A stretch of 64,000 bases of DNA, from assembly GCF_011762005.1 (NCBI RefSeq), contig NZ_JAASQU010000001.1, positions 1,295,974-1,359,973 on the forward strand, in the 5' to 3' direction. Of this stretch, positions 27,719 to 35,587 are shown piece by piece. The DNA is from Qipengyuania flava. Its GTDB lineage: Bacteria; Pseudomonadota; Alphaproteobacteria; Sphingomonadales; Sphingomonadaceae. The notes beneath the pieces are model-generated. The model was not told the origin of the DNA, did no database searches, and was given only the letters and a program-made list of their open reading frames with translations. Position numbers and translations under genes: made by a program. Positions within the stretch are counted from its first letter, which is position 1. Every line of letters starts with the position of its first letter.

Positions 27719-29077
27719 GTGGAAATCGATCCGCGTATTCTGATGTTCGTCGTGTTCGGCGTGGGGCTGACGCTGGCTGTGATGCTCGAGCGCTGGCTTG
27801 CGCGGTACTGGTTGTCGTTACCGATCCTCTATGTCGCGGTCGGCTTCGTCATCTGGTCGCTGCCGCTGGGGCTGCCGCATTTCAATCCGACGGTGGATGG
27901 CTTCGATGCGATCACGCTCGAATATGCGACCGAATTCATTGTCATCGCTTCATTGATGGCAGCGGGGATCGCGATCGACCGGCCGGTAAGCTGGCGCAAT
28001 TGGCGTCAGATCTGGCCGCTCCTGCTGATCGCGATGCCGCTTACCATCGGCGCGGTGGCGCTGCTCGGATGGTGGGCACTGGGGCTCGCTCCAGCCAGTG
28101 CGATACTGCTGGGCGCCGCGTTGGCGCCAACCGATCCGGTGCTCGCACGAAGCGTGCAGGTCGGCCCTCCCGGCGAAGACCAGCGCCATGACGTCCGCTT
28201 CAGCCTGACGGTCGAAGCAGGCCTCAACGATGGTTTCGCCTTCCCCTTCACCTACCTTGCCATCGCCGCGGTGGGTATGACCGCTCTGGGCGGATGGACC
28301 ATCGAATGGGCATGGCTCGACCTCGGTTGGCGTATCCTCGCCGGATGCGCAGTCGGCTGGGCGGTTGGCCGCATCGGGGCGTGGTATGTGTTCGAGCGCG
28401 AAGCCGACGCGCCGATCAAGGAGATCGACGAAGAAGACGATCTGGCCGCACAGCCCAGCTATTCGACCAGCGAGGGGTTAATCGTGCTGGGCACGCTGCT
28501 GCTCGCCTATGGACTGGCCGAAATGGCGGAGGGCTACGGCTTCCTCGCGGTTTTCGTGGGAGCCGTGACCGCGCGGCAGCGCGAGAATCGCAGCCGCTAT
28601 CACAAGATCAGTCACCACTTCATCGACCAGATCGAGCAGATCGTGCTGGTCGCGGTCCTGTTCGGTTTCGGCGCAATGCTGGCCAGTGGCGTTCTCGCCG
28701 CGCTGACATGGCAGGCCGCGCTGGTCGGACTGGCGCTCCTCTTCGTCATTCGCCCGATTGCGGGCCTTCTGGCCGAGCTCAGAAGCGGCCTTCCGATGAT
28801 CGGCAAGCTTGCCGTGGCCTTCCTCGGCGTGCGCGGCATGGGCTCGATCTATTACCTCGCCTATGGCCAGAACCACGCCGATTTCGAACAGGTGGATCTG
28901 CTATGGGCGACGGTCAGCTTCGCCATCCTCGCCTCGATCGTGGTGCATGGCGTGGTGTCGGGACCTTTTATCCGTCACGTCGAGAACCGCCGCGCGCATA
29001 TCCATGCCGGCCAAGACAGCAGCATGGCCTCGCTGTCGCCTGACGAACCACACAGGCACCGCCGACGCTCGGCATAA
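27719..29077 (+). CDS. CPA1-family cation:proton antiporter (NhaP-like)
   Basis: 452 residues with about 12 membrane segments. The CPA1 ion-binding signatures are visible: ALAPTDPVLARSVQVG and the VEAGLNDGFAFPF motif (ESGLNDG in most members). FLGVRGMGSIYYLAYG near residue 370 is also characteristic. The C-terminus is a short His/Arg-rich tail, without a regulatory RCK domain. The GTG at 27719 follows AGGGAGA. Together with NhaA at 6-7 kb the window encodes two different Na+/H+ exchangers, fitting a salt-exposed habitat (inference). Confidence 0.9.
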   Translation: MEIDPRILMFVVFGVGLTLAVMLERWLARYWLSLPILYVAVGFVIWSLPLGLPHFNPTVDGFDAITLEYATEFIVIASLMAAGIAIDRPVSWRNWRQIWPLLLIAMPLTIGAVALLGWWALGLAPASAILLGAALAPTDPVLARSVQVGPPGEDQRHDVRFSLTVEAGLNDGFAFPFTYLAIAAVGMTALGGWTIEWAWLDLGWRILAGCAVGWAVGRIGAWYVFEREADAPIKEIDEEDDLAAQPSYSTSEGLIVLGTLLLAYGLAEMAEGYGFLAVFVGAVTARQRENRSRYHKISHHFIDQIEQIVLVAVLFGFGAMLASGVLAALTWQAALVGLALLFVIRPIAGLLAELRSGLPMIGKLAVAFLGVRGMGSIYYLAYGQNHADFEQVDLLWATVSFAILASIVVHGVVSGPFIRHVENRRAHIHAGQDSSMASLSPDEPHRHRRRSA

Positions 29078-29100
29078 GGGGGCTCTTGCTCCGGTAACGA

Positions 29101-29133
29101 AAAGGGGCGGCGAACCCGAGTTCGCCGCCCCTT
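29101..29133. terminator. Bidirectional terminator between antiporter and tig
   Basis: AAGGGGCGGCGAAC and GTTCGCCGCCCCTT are exact reverse complements around a four-base loop. The hairpin lies between two convergent stop codons and can end both transcripts. Confidence 0.88.
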
Positions 29134-29157
29134 GGTCATGTCGGTGCCATCCGCGGC

Positions 29158-30729
29158 TTACTTCTTCGGCGCTGCCTTCTTGGCGGGCGCCTTCTTGGCA
29201 GCAGGCTTCTTGGCCGGAGCCTTTTTGCCGTCATCCGCCTTCTTCGCGGCCGGCTTCTTGGCTGCAGCCTTCTTCGCGGGAGCCTTCTTGGCTGCGGGCT
29301 TTTCGTCCGCATCCTTGTCAGCTGCCTTCTTCGCCGGAGCCTTCTTGGCCGCCGGCTTCTTCTTGGCGGCAGCCTTCTTCTTCGGCTTTTCGTCGGTGCT
29401 TTCTTCGGCTTCGATCGCCGCCTCGAGTTCCTCGCGGGTCACTTCGCGGTCGGTGATCTCGGCCTTGTCGAACAGGAAGTCCACGACCTTGTCTTCATAC
29501 AGCGGTGCGCGCAGCTGGGCAGCAGCCATCGGGTCCTGCTGGACATACTGGACGAAACGCTCGCGATCTTCGGCACGATACTGCTGGGCCGCCTGCTGGA
29601 TGAGCATGTTCATCTCATTGCCATTGACCTCGACGCCGTTCTTCTGGCCGATTTCCGACAGCAGCAGGCCGAGGCGGACGCGACGTTCGGCGATCTTGCG
29701 ATAGTCGTCCTTCTCGTCTTCCATTTCCTTGAGCATCGCTTCGGCATCGTCCGACTGCGCTGCTTCCTGCTGGAGCTGTGCCCAGATCTGTTCGAATTCG
29801 GCATCGACCATGCCCTGCGGCACGGGGAAGTCGTGGCCGGCGGCGAGCGTGTCGAGCAGCTGGCGCTTCATCTGCGTGCGGGTGAGGCCCGAAGTCTCCT
29901 GTTCGAGCTGGCCGCGCAGCAGTTCCTTGAGCTTGTCGAGATTCTCGAGGCCGAGGTTCTTGGCGAATTCGTCGTCGATGGCAGTGTCGGTCGGGACCTT
30001 TACCTGCTGGACGGTGACGTCGAACTGCGCGTCCTTGCCCTTGAGGTTTTCGGCCGGGTAATCTTCGGGGAAGGTGACCGTGATGGTCTTCTTGTCGCCC
30101 GTCTTCACACCGGTAAGCTGCTCTTCGAAGCCGGGGATGAACTGGCCCGAACCGATAACCAGCGGCGTGTTTTCCGCCTTGCCGCCTTCGAATTCGACAC
30201 CGTCGATGCTGCCGACGAAATCGATGATCAGCTGATCGCCGTCGCCAGCCTTCTTGGTCTTGGCGGCATCCTTGTAGCTCTTGTTGTTCGAGGCGATGCG
30301 CTCGACCGCTTCGCCCACCTGCTCGTCGGTCACGGGAACCGTCAGGCGTTCGAGTTGGAGGCCATCAACTTCGGGAGCTTCGATTTCGGGCAGGATTTCG
30401 ACATCGACGCTCAGCGAGACATCCTTGCCTTCCTCATAGCCTTCGTCGAGCTCGACCTTGGGCTGCATAGCGGGACGCAGCTTGTTGTCGGCCATCACCT
30501 TGTCGACCGATTCGCGAATCATGTCGTTGACCGCCTGCGCGTGAACCTGCTCGCCGTGCATCTTGCGCACCAGGTTGGCCGGCACCTTCCCCGGGCGGAA
30601 GCCGGGCATCTTCACCTGCGGAGCGATCTTCTTCACTTCGCTGGTGACGCGCTCGTCGATATCCTTGGCCGGAATGGTGACGGTATAGGCGCGCTTCAGG
30701 CCTTCGTTGGCGGTCTCTTTGATCTGCAT
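29158..30729 (-). CDS. tig: Trigger factor with extended lysine/alanine-rich tail
   Basis: 523 residues. The ribosome-binding N-domain carries the signature MPGFRPGKVP near residue 45, the FKBP-type PPIase domain runs from about GDQLIIDFVGSIDGVEF to VTVQQVKVP, and the chaperone arms follow to about residue 445. The last 76 residues are almost entirely Lys, Ala and Pro in repeats of the AAKKAPAKK type, about 40% lysine. Ordinary trigger factors stop near 430-450. The ATG at 30729 gives the family-standard N-terminus; upstream in-frame codons read through the tRNA gene. Confidence 0.94.
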   Translation of the reverse strand: MQIKETANEGLKRAYTVTIPAKDIDERVTSEVKKIAPQVKMPGFRPGKVPANLVRKMHGEQVHAQAVNDMIRESVDKVMADNKLRPAMQPKVELDEGYEEGKDVSLSVDVEILPEIEAPEVDGLQLERLTVPVTDEQVGEAVERIASNNKSYKDAAKTKKAGDGDQLIIDFVGSIDGVEFEGGKAENTPLVIGSGQFIPGFEEQLTGVKTGDKKTITVTFPEDYPAENLKGKDAQFDVTVQQVKVPTDTAIDDEFAKNLGLENLDKLKELLRGQLEQETSGLTRTQMKRQLLDTLAAGHDFPVPQGMVDAEFEQIWAQLQQEAAQSDDAEAMLKEMEDEKDDYRKIAERRVRLGLLLSEIGQKNGVEVNGNEMNMLIQQAAQQYRAEDRERFVQYVQQDPMAAAQLRAPLYEDKVVDFLFDKAEITDREVTREELEAAIEAEESTDEKPKKKAAAKKKPAAKKAPAKKAADKDADEKPAAKKAPAKKAAAKKPAAKKADDGKKAPAKKPAAKKAPAKKAAPKK

Positions 30730-30792
30730 GGGTTGAAACTCGTGACTTTCCAAAAGCGAATTGGTGCAAGGGGCTTCACGCCGCGGCGGCAC

Positions 30793-30877
30793 TGGTGCGG
30801 GCGAAGGGACTCGAACCCCCACATCTTTCGATACTGGTACCTAAAACCAGCGCGTCTACCAGTTCCGCCACGCCCGC
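30793..30877 (-). tRNA. tRNA-Leu (anticodon UAG)
   Basis: 85 bases including an encoded CCA. The acceptor stem is GCGGGCG/CGCCCGC, the anticodon stem CTGGT/ACCAG encloses the loop TTTAGGT (anticodon UAG, reading CUA/CUG codons), a long variable arm marks it as class II, and GGTTCGAGTCC forms the T arm. It lies just upstream of tig on the same strand. Confidence 0.97.
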
Positions 30878-31010
30878 TAACCCGAACGAAGCTGCGCGAG
30901 AGGCGCTAGTCCTTCGCGTGTAGGCGCGTGCCTCTAGTAGGATGCGACGGATTGCGCAAGCGCGGCGACCGATAGCGGAACAGCGAGAGGCCAGCGAGCG
31001 TTTCAAAGGC

Positions 31011-31217
31011 ATGCGCGACTACGAAACACCCGAAACACCCGACGGCACGCCGCCGGTCGTCGATCCCGCCAAGAAACGTCGGCAGGGCGCGGAAAGACCT
31101 TCCGACAACAAGCGCGGTGAAAACGACCGCGCTGCCGAGCGCGCCTTGGCTCCCGCGCAGGAGGGCGGACGCGATGGCGCCGGTGAGGCGGACCTCGACA
31201 AGTCGCGCTCCGACTGA
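31011..31217 (+). CDS. Small charged hypothetical protein
   Basis: 68 residues, rich in Pro, Asp, Arg and Lys (MRDYETPETPDGTPPVVDPAK at the start, quoted to 20), predicted disordered. An upstream ATG at 30942 would give 91 residues. It begins a run of three small plus-strand genes. I recognise no family; coding is supported by the absence of stops, the orderly spacing and charged composition only. Confidence 0.5.
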   Translation: MRDYETPETPDGTPPVVDPAKKRRQGAERPSDNKRGENDRAAERALAPAQEGGRDGAGEADLDKSRSD

Positions 31218-31238
31218 GTTACCGCAAGAGGACAGCCC

Positions 31239-31412
31239 ATGGCTACGCAGCCCGACCCCGATACGATAGATCCGAGTTCGCCCGACGAAATGCCCCCGGC
31301 GAGCCCGCCGGACGAGGCGCCGATGGAAGATCCGCCGGGCTTTGAACCGCCGCAGCCGGATTTCGACAGGCCCGATCGCAGCCCGCTGGAAACGCCCCCG
31401 CCTCCCGATTGA
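31239..31412 (+). CDS. Small Asp/Pro-rich hypothetical protein
   Basis: 57 residues, almost all Pro, Asp, Glu and Ser (MATQPDPDTIDPSSPDEMPP at the start), acidic and disordered. The ATG lies eight bases after GAGGA, a good ribosome site. It is 21 bases after the preceding small gene and 39 bases before the DUF3297 gene, so the three probably form one transcript. No known function. Confidence 0.55.
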   Translation: MATQPDPDTIDPSSPDEMPPASPPDEAPMEDPPGFEPPQPDFDRPDRSPLETPPPPD

Positions 31413-31451
31413 TCTTGCCCGTCGGAGCACGCCGCAGTATCGGCCCGCGCC

Positions 31452-31736
31452 ATGAGCGAAGAAACCACCAGCCAGACCCCGCCCGACCGTCTCTCGGTCA
31501 ACCCCAAAAGCGAGCACTTCCAGGTGGAAGTGCTCAAACGTGGCGTGGGTATTCGGTTCAAGGGCAAGCAGCGCACAGATATCGAAGAATATTCGATCTC
31601 CGAAGGATGGGTGCGGGTTCAGGCGGGCAAGACCGTCGATCGCCGAGGTAACCCGTTGACGCTCAAGCTGACGGGGCCGGTCGAAGCCTGGTACGAAGAT
31701 CTGGGCGACGACGCGCCCGTTGCCAAGGCCGACTGA
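31452..31736 (+). CDS. DUF3297 family protein
   Basis: 94 residues matching DUF3297: DRLSVNPKSEHF, GVGIRFKGKQRTDIEEYSISEGWVRV and a core ending LKLTGPVEAWYED. The family is a small soluble protein of unknown function found widely in Proteobacteria. Its stop abuts the stop of the convergent CHAP gene. Confidence 0.88.
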   Translation: MSEETTSQTPPDRLSVNPKSEHFQVEVLKRGVGIRFKGKQRTDIEEYSISEGWVRVQAGKTVDRRGNPLTLKLTGPVEAWYEDLGDDAPVAKAD

Positions 31737-32315
31737 TCAGTCGGAAAACTCGGCAAAGGCGCTGAGGAACCGGCGCGACGTCTGCTTGCGCGCAGGCGCC
31801 ATGGCGATCTGCCGGCGGGGCTCGGCACGACCATCTCCATAGATGAAGCCATGCACGGGCCATGCAGTTCTGCCCACATCGCCCAGCGGGGCATACCAGA
31901 CACGCACTTCGGTCCAGTCATTGGCGGGCGAAACGTCTATGGCGAGCACGTCTTTCTCGACCTGCCCACGGCGACCATTGATCGGCGACCAGTTCGCATG
32001 GTCGAGCAGCACACGGCGCGAATCGAGCACGCGGCTCACCGCGGCCACATGGCCAAGCTGCATGTTGCGATGCGGACGAAAAGCCATGACCGCGCCCGGG
32101 CGCGGCGTATTGCCGGTGGCATAGCGGCCCTGCGCCTGGCTCCACCAGGTATGCGCATCGCCATACAGTTCGATGCCTGATACGTCGCGCGCATAGGGCA
32201 CGCATTGCAGGTATGCGTCGAGCTCGGCGGCGTGGCTGCGGTAACCATCGTAACCGTCGGCCAGCGCGGGGGAAGCGCATGCAACCAGGGCGAGAGCGGC
32301 AAGTTCTTTCCTCAT
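31737..32315 (-). CDS. CHAP domain amidase/peptidase, exported
   Basis: 192 residues: a signal peptide (RKELAALALVACASPALA) and a CHAP domain with the catalytic Cys in QCVPYARDVSGI, the His in MQLGHVAAVSRVL and a following Asp/Asn in LLDHANWS. CHAP enzymes cut peptidoglycan amide bonds or act as glutathionyl amidases. The ATG at 32315 is chosen because it starts the signal peptide; a start 12 codons upstream lengthens the n-region. Confidence 0.86.
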   Translation of the reverse strand: MRKELAALALVACASPALADGYDGYRSHAAELDAYLQCVPYARDVSGIELYGDAHTWWSQAQGRYATGNTPRPGAVMAFRPHRNMQLGHVAAVSRVLDSRRVLLDHANWSPINGRRGQVEKDVLAIDVSPANDWTEVRVWYAPLGDVGRTAWPVHGFIYGDGRAEPRRQIAMAPARKQTSRRFLSAFAEFSD

Positions 32316-32437
32316 GGGCGGCAGGACTATGCCGCTTATCCTTGCCGACACCCTTCGCCTTATGGTTAACGCGAATTAACCATCAGTACTGCTGCGGCTT
32401 GCATTACCCCGCGCAAAACGCCACTTGCCGCGGCAAT

Positions 32438-33838
32438 ATGGTACCCAATTCATCCAAGCCCACGGTGATCATCATCGGCCGGCCGAACGTCGGCAAGTCG
32501 ACGCTGTTCAATCGTCTGGTCGGCAAGCGCCTCGCGCTGGTCGATGACCAGCCCGGCGTCACGCGCGACCGGCGCTTCGGCGATGCTGCCATAGCCGGGC
32601 TCGAATTCCAGATCGTCGATACCGCCGGGTGGGAAGACGAGGATGAGGAAAGCCTGCCGGGTCGCATGCGCAAGCAGACCGAGGTCAGCCTCGAAGGCGC
32701 CGATGCGGCCATGTTCGTGTTCGATTCGCGGATCGGGCTGACCCCGCTCGACGAAGAAATCGCGCGCTGGCTGCGCGAACAGGCGGTTCCGGTCATATTG
32801 GTGGCCAACAAGGCCGAGGGCAGCCAGGGCGATGCGGGCATCTTCGAGAGCTTTTCGCTCGGCTTCGGCGAACCGGCGGCGATCAGTGCTGAACATGGCG
32901 AAGGCATCGCCGATCTGTTCGACCACCTCTGGCCGATCATCGGCGCCAAGGCCGAAGCGGCGGAGATCGAGGCCGAAATCGACGAGGAGGACGAGGAAGC
33001 GCTGCTTGCAGGGCCACTCAAGCTCGCCATCGTCGGCCGTCCCAACGCGGGCAAGTCTACCCTGATCAACCGCTTGCTGGGCGAAGATCGCCTGCTGACC
33101 GGCCCGGAGGCCGGGATCACGCGCGATTCGATCGCGATCGACTGGGAATGGCACGATCCGCGCAGCGGTGAGGATCGCGAAATCCGCCTGATCGACACCG
33201 CCGGCATGCGCAAAAAGGCGCAGGTCATCGACAAACTCGAGAAGCTGTCGGTGGCTGACGCGCGGCGTGCGGTCGATTTCGCCGAGGTCGTCGTGCTGTT
33301 GCTCGATGCCACGCGCGGGCTCGAATCGCAGGATCTTCGCATCGCGAACATGGTGCTCGAAGAAGGGCGTGCCCTGATGATCGCGATCAACAAATGGGAT
33401 GTCGCCGAAGGCGCGAGCGCGCTTTTCAATGGTATCCGCGACGCGCTCAATGAAGGGCTCGCACAGGTTCGCGGCGTGCCTCTGTTCGCGGTCAGCGCAA
33501 AAACCGGCAAGGGATTGGACCAGATGCTCGGCGGCGCATTCGAACTGCGCGAAGCCTGGAGCCGCCGCGTACCGACCGCTGCGCTTAACCGCTGGTTCGA
33601 TGACGCGCTGGAAGCCAATCCGCCGCCAGCCCCCAAGGGCAAGCGGATCAAGCTGCGCTACATCACCCAGGCCAGCATTCGCCCGCCGCGCTTCGTGGTG
33701 TTCGGCACGCGTCTCGACATGCTTCCCAAGAGCTACGAACGCTATCTGGTCAATGGCATTCGTGACAAGCTGGGCTTCGATGCGGTGCCCGTGCGCGTGG
33801 TGCTCAAGAGCCCCAAGAACCCCTTCCAGAAGGACTGA
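32438..33838 (+). CDS. der: Ribosome biogenesis GTPase Der (EngA)
   Basis: 466 residues with two tandem GTPase domains and a KH-like C-terminus, the unique layout of Der. G1 motifs are GRPNVGKST near residue 13 and GRPNAGKST near residue 200. Each is followed by a DTAG; the G4 motifs are NKAE in the first domain (a variant of NKxD) and NKWD in the second. An acidic linker (EAEIDEEDEEALL) separates the domains. It acts in 50S subunit assembly. The DUF2721 gene follows after eight bases. Confidence 0.96.
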   Translation: MVPNSSKPTVIIIGRPNVGKSTLFNRLVGKRLALVDDQPGVTRDRRFGDAAIAGLEFQIVDTAGWEDEDEESLPGRMRKQTEVSLEGADAAMFVFDSRIGLTPLDEEIARWLREQAVPVILVANKAEGSQGDAGIFESFSLGFGEPAAISAEHGEGIADLFDHLWPIIGAKAEAAEIEAEIDEEDEEALLAGPLKLAIVGRPNAGKSTLINRLLGEDRLLTGPEAGITRDSIAIDWEWHDPRSGEDREIRLIDTAGMRKKAQVIDKLEKLSVADARRAVDFAEVVVLLLDATRGLESQDLRIANMVLEEGRALMIAINKWDVAEGASALFNGIRDALNEGLAQVRGVPLFAVSAKTGKGLDQMLGGAFELREAWSRRVPTAALNRWFDDALEANPPPAPKGKRIKLRYITQASIRPPRFVVFGTRLDMLPKSYERYLVNGIRDKLGFDAVPVRVVLKSPKNPFQKD

Positions 33839-33846
33839 GGCCAACC

Positions 33847-34341
33847 ATGCTCGATATCCTGTCCGGCATCGGGGCGATCGAGTTGATCGAGCGTACGAGC
33901 TCCACCCTGCGCGTGCAGCAGGTGGTGCAGTTGAGCCTCGCGCCCGCTTTCCTGCTCGCCGGGATCGGCGCCGTGATGAATGTCATGACCAACCGGCTGA
34001 TCTGGGTGGCGAACAAGATCGAACGCATCCTCAACGCGGGCGAAGAGGGCGATGTCGAGGCCATGCGCGCCGAATTGCCCGCACTGGAGTTGCGCCGGAT
34101 TTTCGCGCAGCGCGCGGTGATGCTGAGCACCGCTTCCGCGCTCACCATCAGCGTGGTGATCGTCCTGCTGTTCATTTCCGCTTTCGTGACCACACCGCTG
34201 GGCACGCTCGTGGCGGTCATGTGGGTGATTTCGATGGGGTTCCTTGTCGCCGGGCTGGGATCTTTCCTCATGGAAACGCGTACCGCGGCGAAGCGCAACC
34301 GCGAACGCATGCGCGAGCGGCGGGCCCGATCAACGGCCTAA
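33847..34341 (+). CDS. DUF2721 membrane protein
   Basis: 164 residues with three hydrophobic segments, APAFLLAGIGAVMNVMTNRLIW, TASALTISVVIVLLFISAFV and a last one through VMWVISMGFLVAGLGSFL, and a basic C-terminal tail. The pattern is DUF2721, an uncharacterised inner-membrane family. It follows der closely and is probably cotranscribed. Confidence 0.85.
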   Translation: MLDILSGIGAIELIERTSSTLRVQQVVQLSLAPAFLLAGIGAVMNVMTNRLIWVANKIERILNAGEEGDVEAMRAELPALELRRIFAQRAVMLSTASALTISVVIVLLFISAFVTTPLGTLVAVMWVISMGFLVAGLGSFLMETRTAAKRNRERMRERRARSTA

Positions 34342-34458
34342 CGCGATTTTCGCACCGGTTCGGACAGGATGAAGACATTCGCGCGACGGTTGGCGCACAC
34401 CCGTCCGCTGCGGTTCATCAAGCCATGTCATAACGCCTCGCAGACACGGAGGCAGGCA

Positions 34459-34665
34459 ATGAACCGGCTACGCATCGCAATTCACGGGTCTACACGGGAT
34501 CCGGACGCGGCCATCGCGCTCGAAGCGCTCGATATCGCCACCGCTCTCACGATCGCCGATATCAATGTCGGGTCTGGGGATGCCGAAATCTGGGACGGTG
34601 AAACGCGGCTGGCGCGGCTATCCAAGCATGCGGGTCGTCACGCGACCTTCTGGCGGGTCAGCTAA
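34459..34665 (+). CDS. Small hypothetical protein
   Basis: 68 residues (MNRLRIAIHGSTRDPDAAIA at the start), with an alternating hydrophobic pattern and no membrane segment. The ATG follows GGAGG by seven bases, which decides the start over an upstream in-frame ATG at 34369. No family recognised. Confidence 0.6.
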   Translation: MNRLRIAIHGSTRDPDAAIALEALDIATALTIADINVGSGDAEIWDGETRLARLSKHAGRHATFWRVS

Positions 34666-34716
34666 GCTGTACGCTCGCCAAGACCCGGCTTTCCTGTTTC
34701 GGCAATGACCGACCGG

Positions 34717-35208
34717 TCAGCCGGCCTCGCCTTCGCCGGCGGGCTTGCTGTTGAGCTGGACGTAGTTCTCGAGGCCCATTCGTGCGATCATGTCGAACTG
34801 GGTTTCGAGGAAATCGACATGCTCTTCCTCGCTCGCGAGGATGTCCTCGAAGATCTGCCCGGAAGTGAAATCGCGGACCTGCTGGCAATATTCCGCGGCT
34901 TCCTTGAGCAACGGGATCGCTTCCATTTCCATCGCGAGGTCGGCCTTGAGGATTTCCTCGACCGTCTCGCCGACCTTGAGTTTGTGGATGGCCTGGAAGT
35001 TGGGCAGCCCGCTCAGGAACAGTATCCGTTCCGCGAGAATGTCGGCGTGCTTCATCTCGTCGATCGATTCGTGCCGTTCGTAATCGGCAAGACGGCTGAC
35101 GCCCCAATCGGCGAGAACGCGATAATGCAGCCAGTATTGATTGATCGCGGTCAGTTCATTGGTGAGTGCCTTGTTGAGGTACTCGATGACCTTCTGATCG
35201 CCCTTCAT
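34717..35208 (-). CDS. bfr: Bacterioferritin
   Basis: 163 residues, normal length. The four-helix ferroxidase site residues are present: Glu in LTNELTAINQYWLH, ExxH in HESIDEMKHADIL, and Glu and ExxH in LASEEEHVDFLE. The Met in IDEMKHA fits the haem ligand Met52 that distinguishes bacterioferritin from ferritin. It stores iron as a 24-mer. bfd lies 124 bases upstream on the same strand and a likely Fur box lies before that. Confidence 0.95.
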   Translation of the reverse strand: MKGDQKVIEYLNKALTNELTAINQYWLHYRVLADWGVSRLADYERHESIDEMKHADILAERILFLSGLPNFQAIHKLKVGETVEEILKADLAMEMEAIPLLKEAAEYCQQVRDFTSGQIFEDILASEEEHVDFLETQFDMIARMGLENYVQLNSKPAGEGEAG

Positions 35209-35332
35209 GCTACCGACTCCTTGCTGCTGCACGCGAGTGCCGCCTACGCCCGGCAGTGGCAATCTGGCAAGGTCGAAATGCTAAAAATCGGCGGATTTCC
35301 GCCAGTTGCGAGCGATATTCGTTAGCGCCGGT

Positions 35333-35521
35333 TCAGGCTGCCGCAGCCATACAGCCGCGTTCGCGCTCGTCATCGAGGATGCCGTCGGCCTCGTTCAGGC
35401 AGCTGCCGCAGCACGGCGATTTGCCAAGCGCCGCGTAGCAGGCTTCGGCATCGCCGGCGACATGCCGTGCGGCCTGGCGGAGTTCGCTTTCGCGGATCGC
35501 GTTACAGATGCAGACGTACAC
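35333..35521 (-). CDS. bfd: Bacterioferritin-associated ferredoxin Bfd
   Basis: 62 residues, a [2Fe-2S] protein with the characteristic cysteines CxC (Cys4, Cys6) and CxxC (Cys38, Cys41), plus an extra Cys37. Bfd reduces the haem of bacterioferritin so that stored iron is released. The start is GTG at 35521, preceded by AGGAG nine bases away. The C-terminal CMAAAA is unusual but short. A Fur-type palindrome lies about 40 bases upstream. Confidence 0.93.
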   Translation of the reverse strand: MYVCICNAIRESELRQAARHVAGDAEACYAALGKSPCCGSCLNEADGILDDERERGCMAAAA

Positions 35522-35560
35522 TCGAACACTCCTGCGATTGGTTCGCAGAAGCCGTTCTAA

Positions 35561-35575
35561 TGAGAGTCGTTCTCA
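35561..35575 (-). promoter_or_regulatory. Fur-type iron box upstream of bfd-bfr
   Basis: TGAGAGTCGTTCTCA is a 7-1-7 inverted repeat, TGAGAGT-C-GTTCTCA (one mismatched pair at the centre), resembling the Fur core TGATAAT-N-ATTATCA in arrangement and outer bases. It lies about 40 bases before the bfd start, where binding would block transcription when iron is plentiful. An Irr or other iron regulator could bind instead. Confidence 0.6.
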
Positions 35576-35587
35576 CTATCAACCCCC

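Noticed and set aside
29833-30909. Plus-strand frame ending in GRRDSNPHIFRYWYLKPARL
   Set aside because: Antisense of trigger factor running into the antisense of tRNA-Leu; another known artefact.
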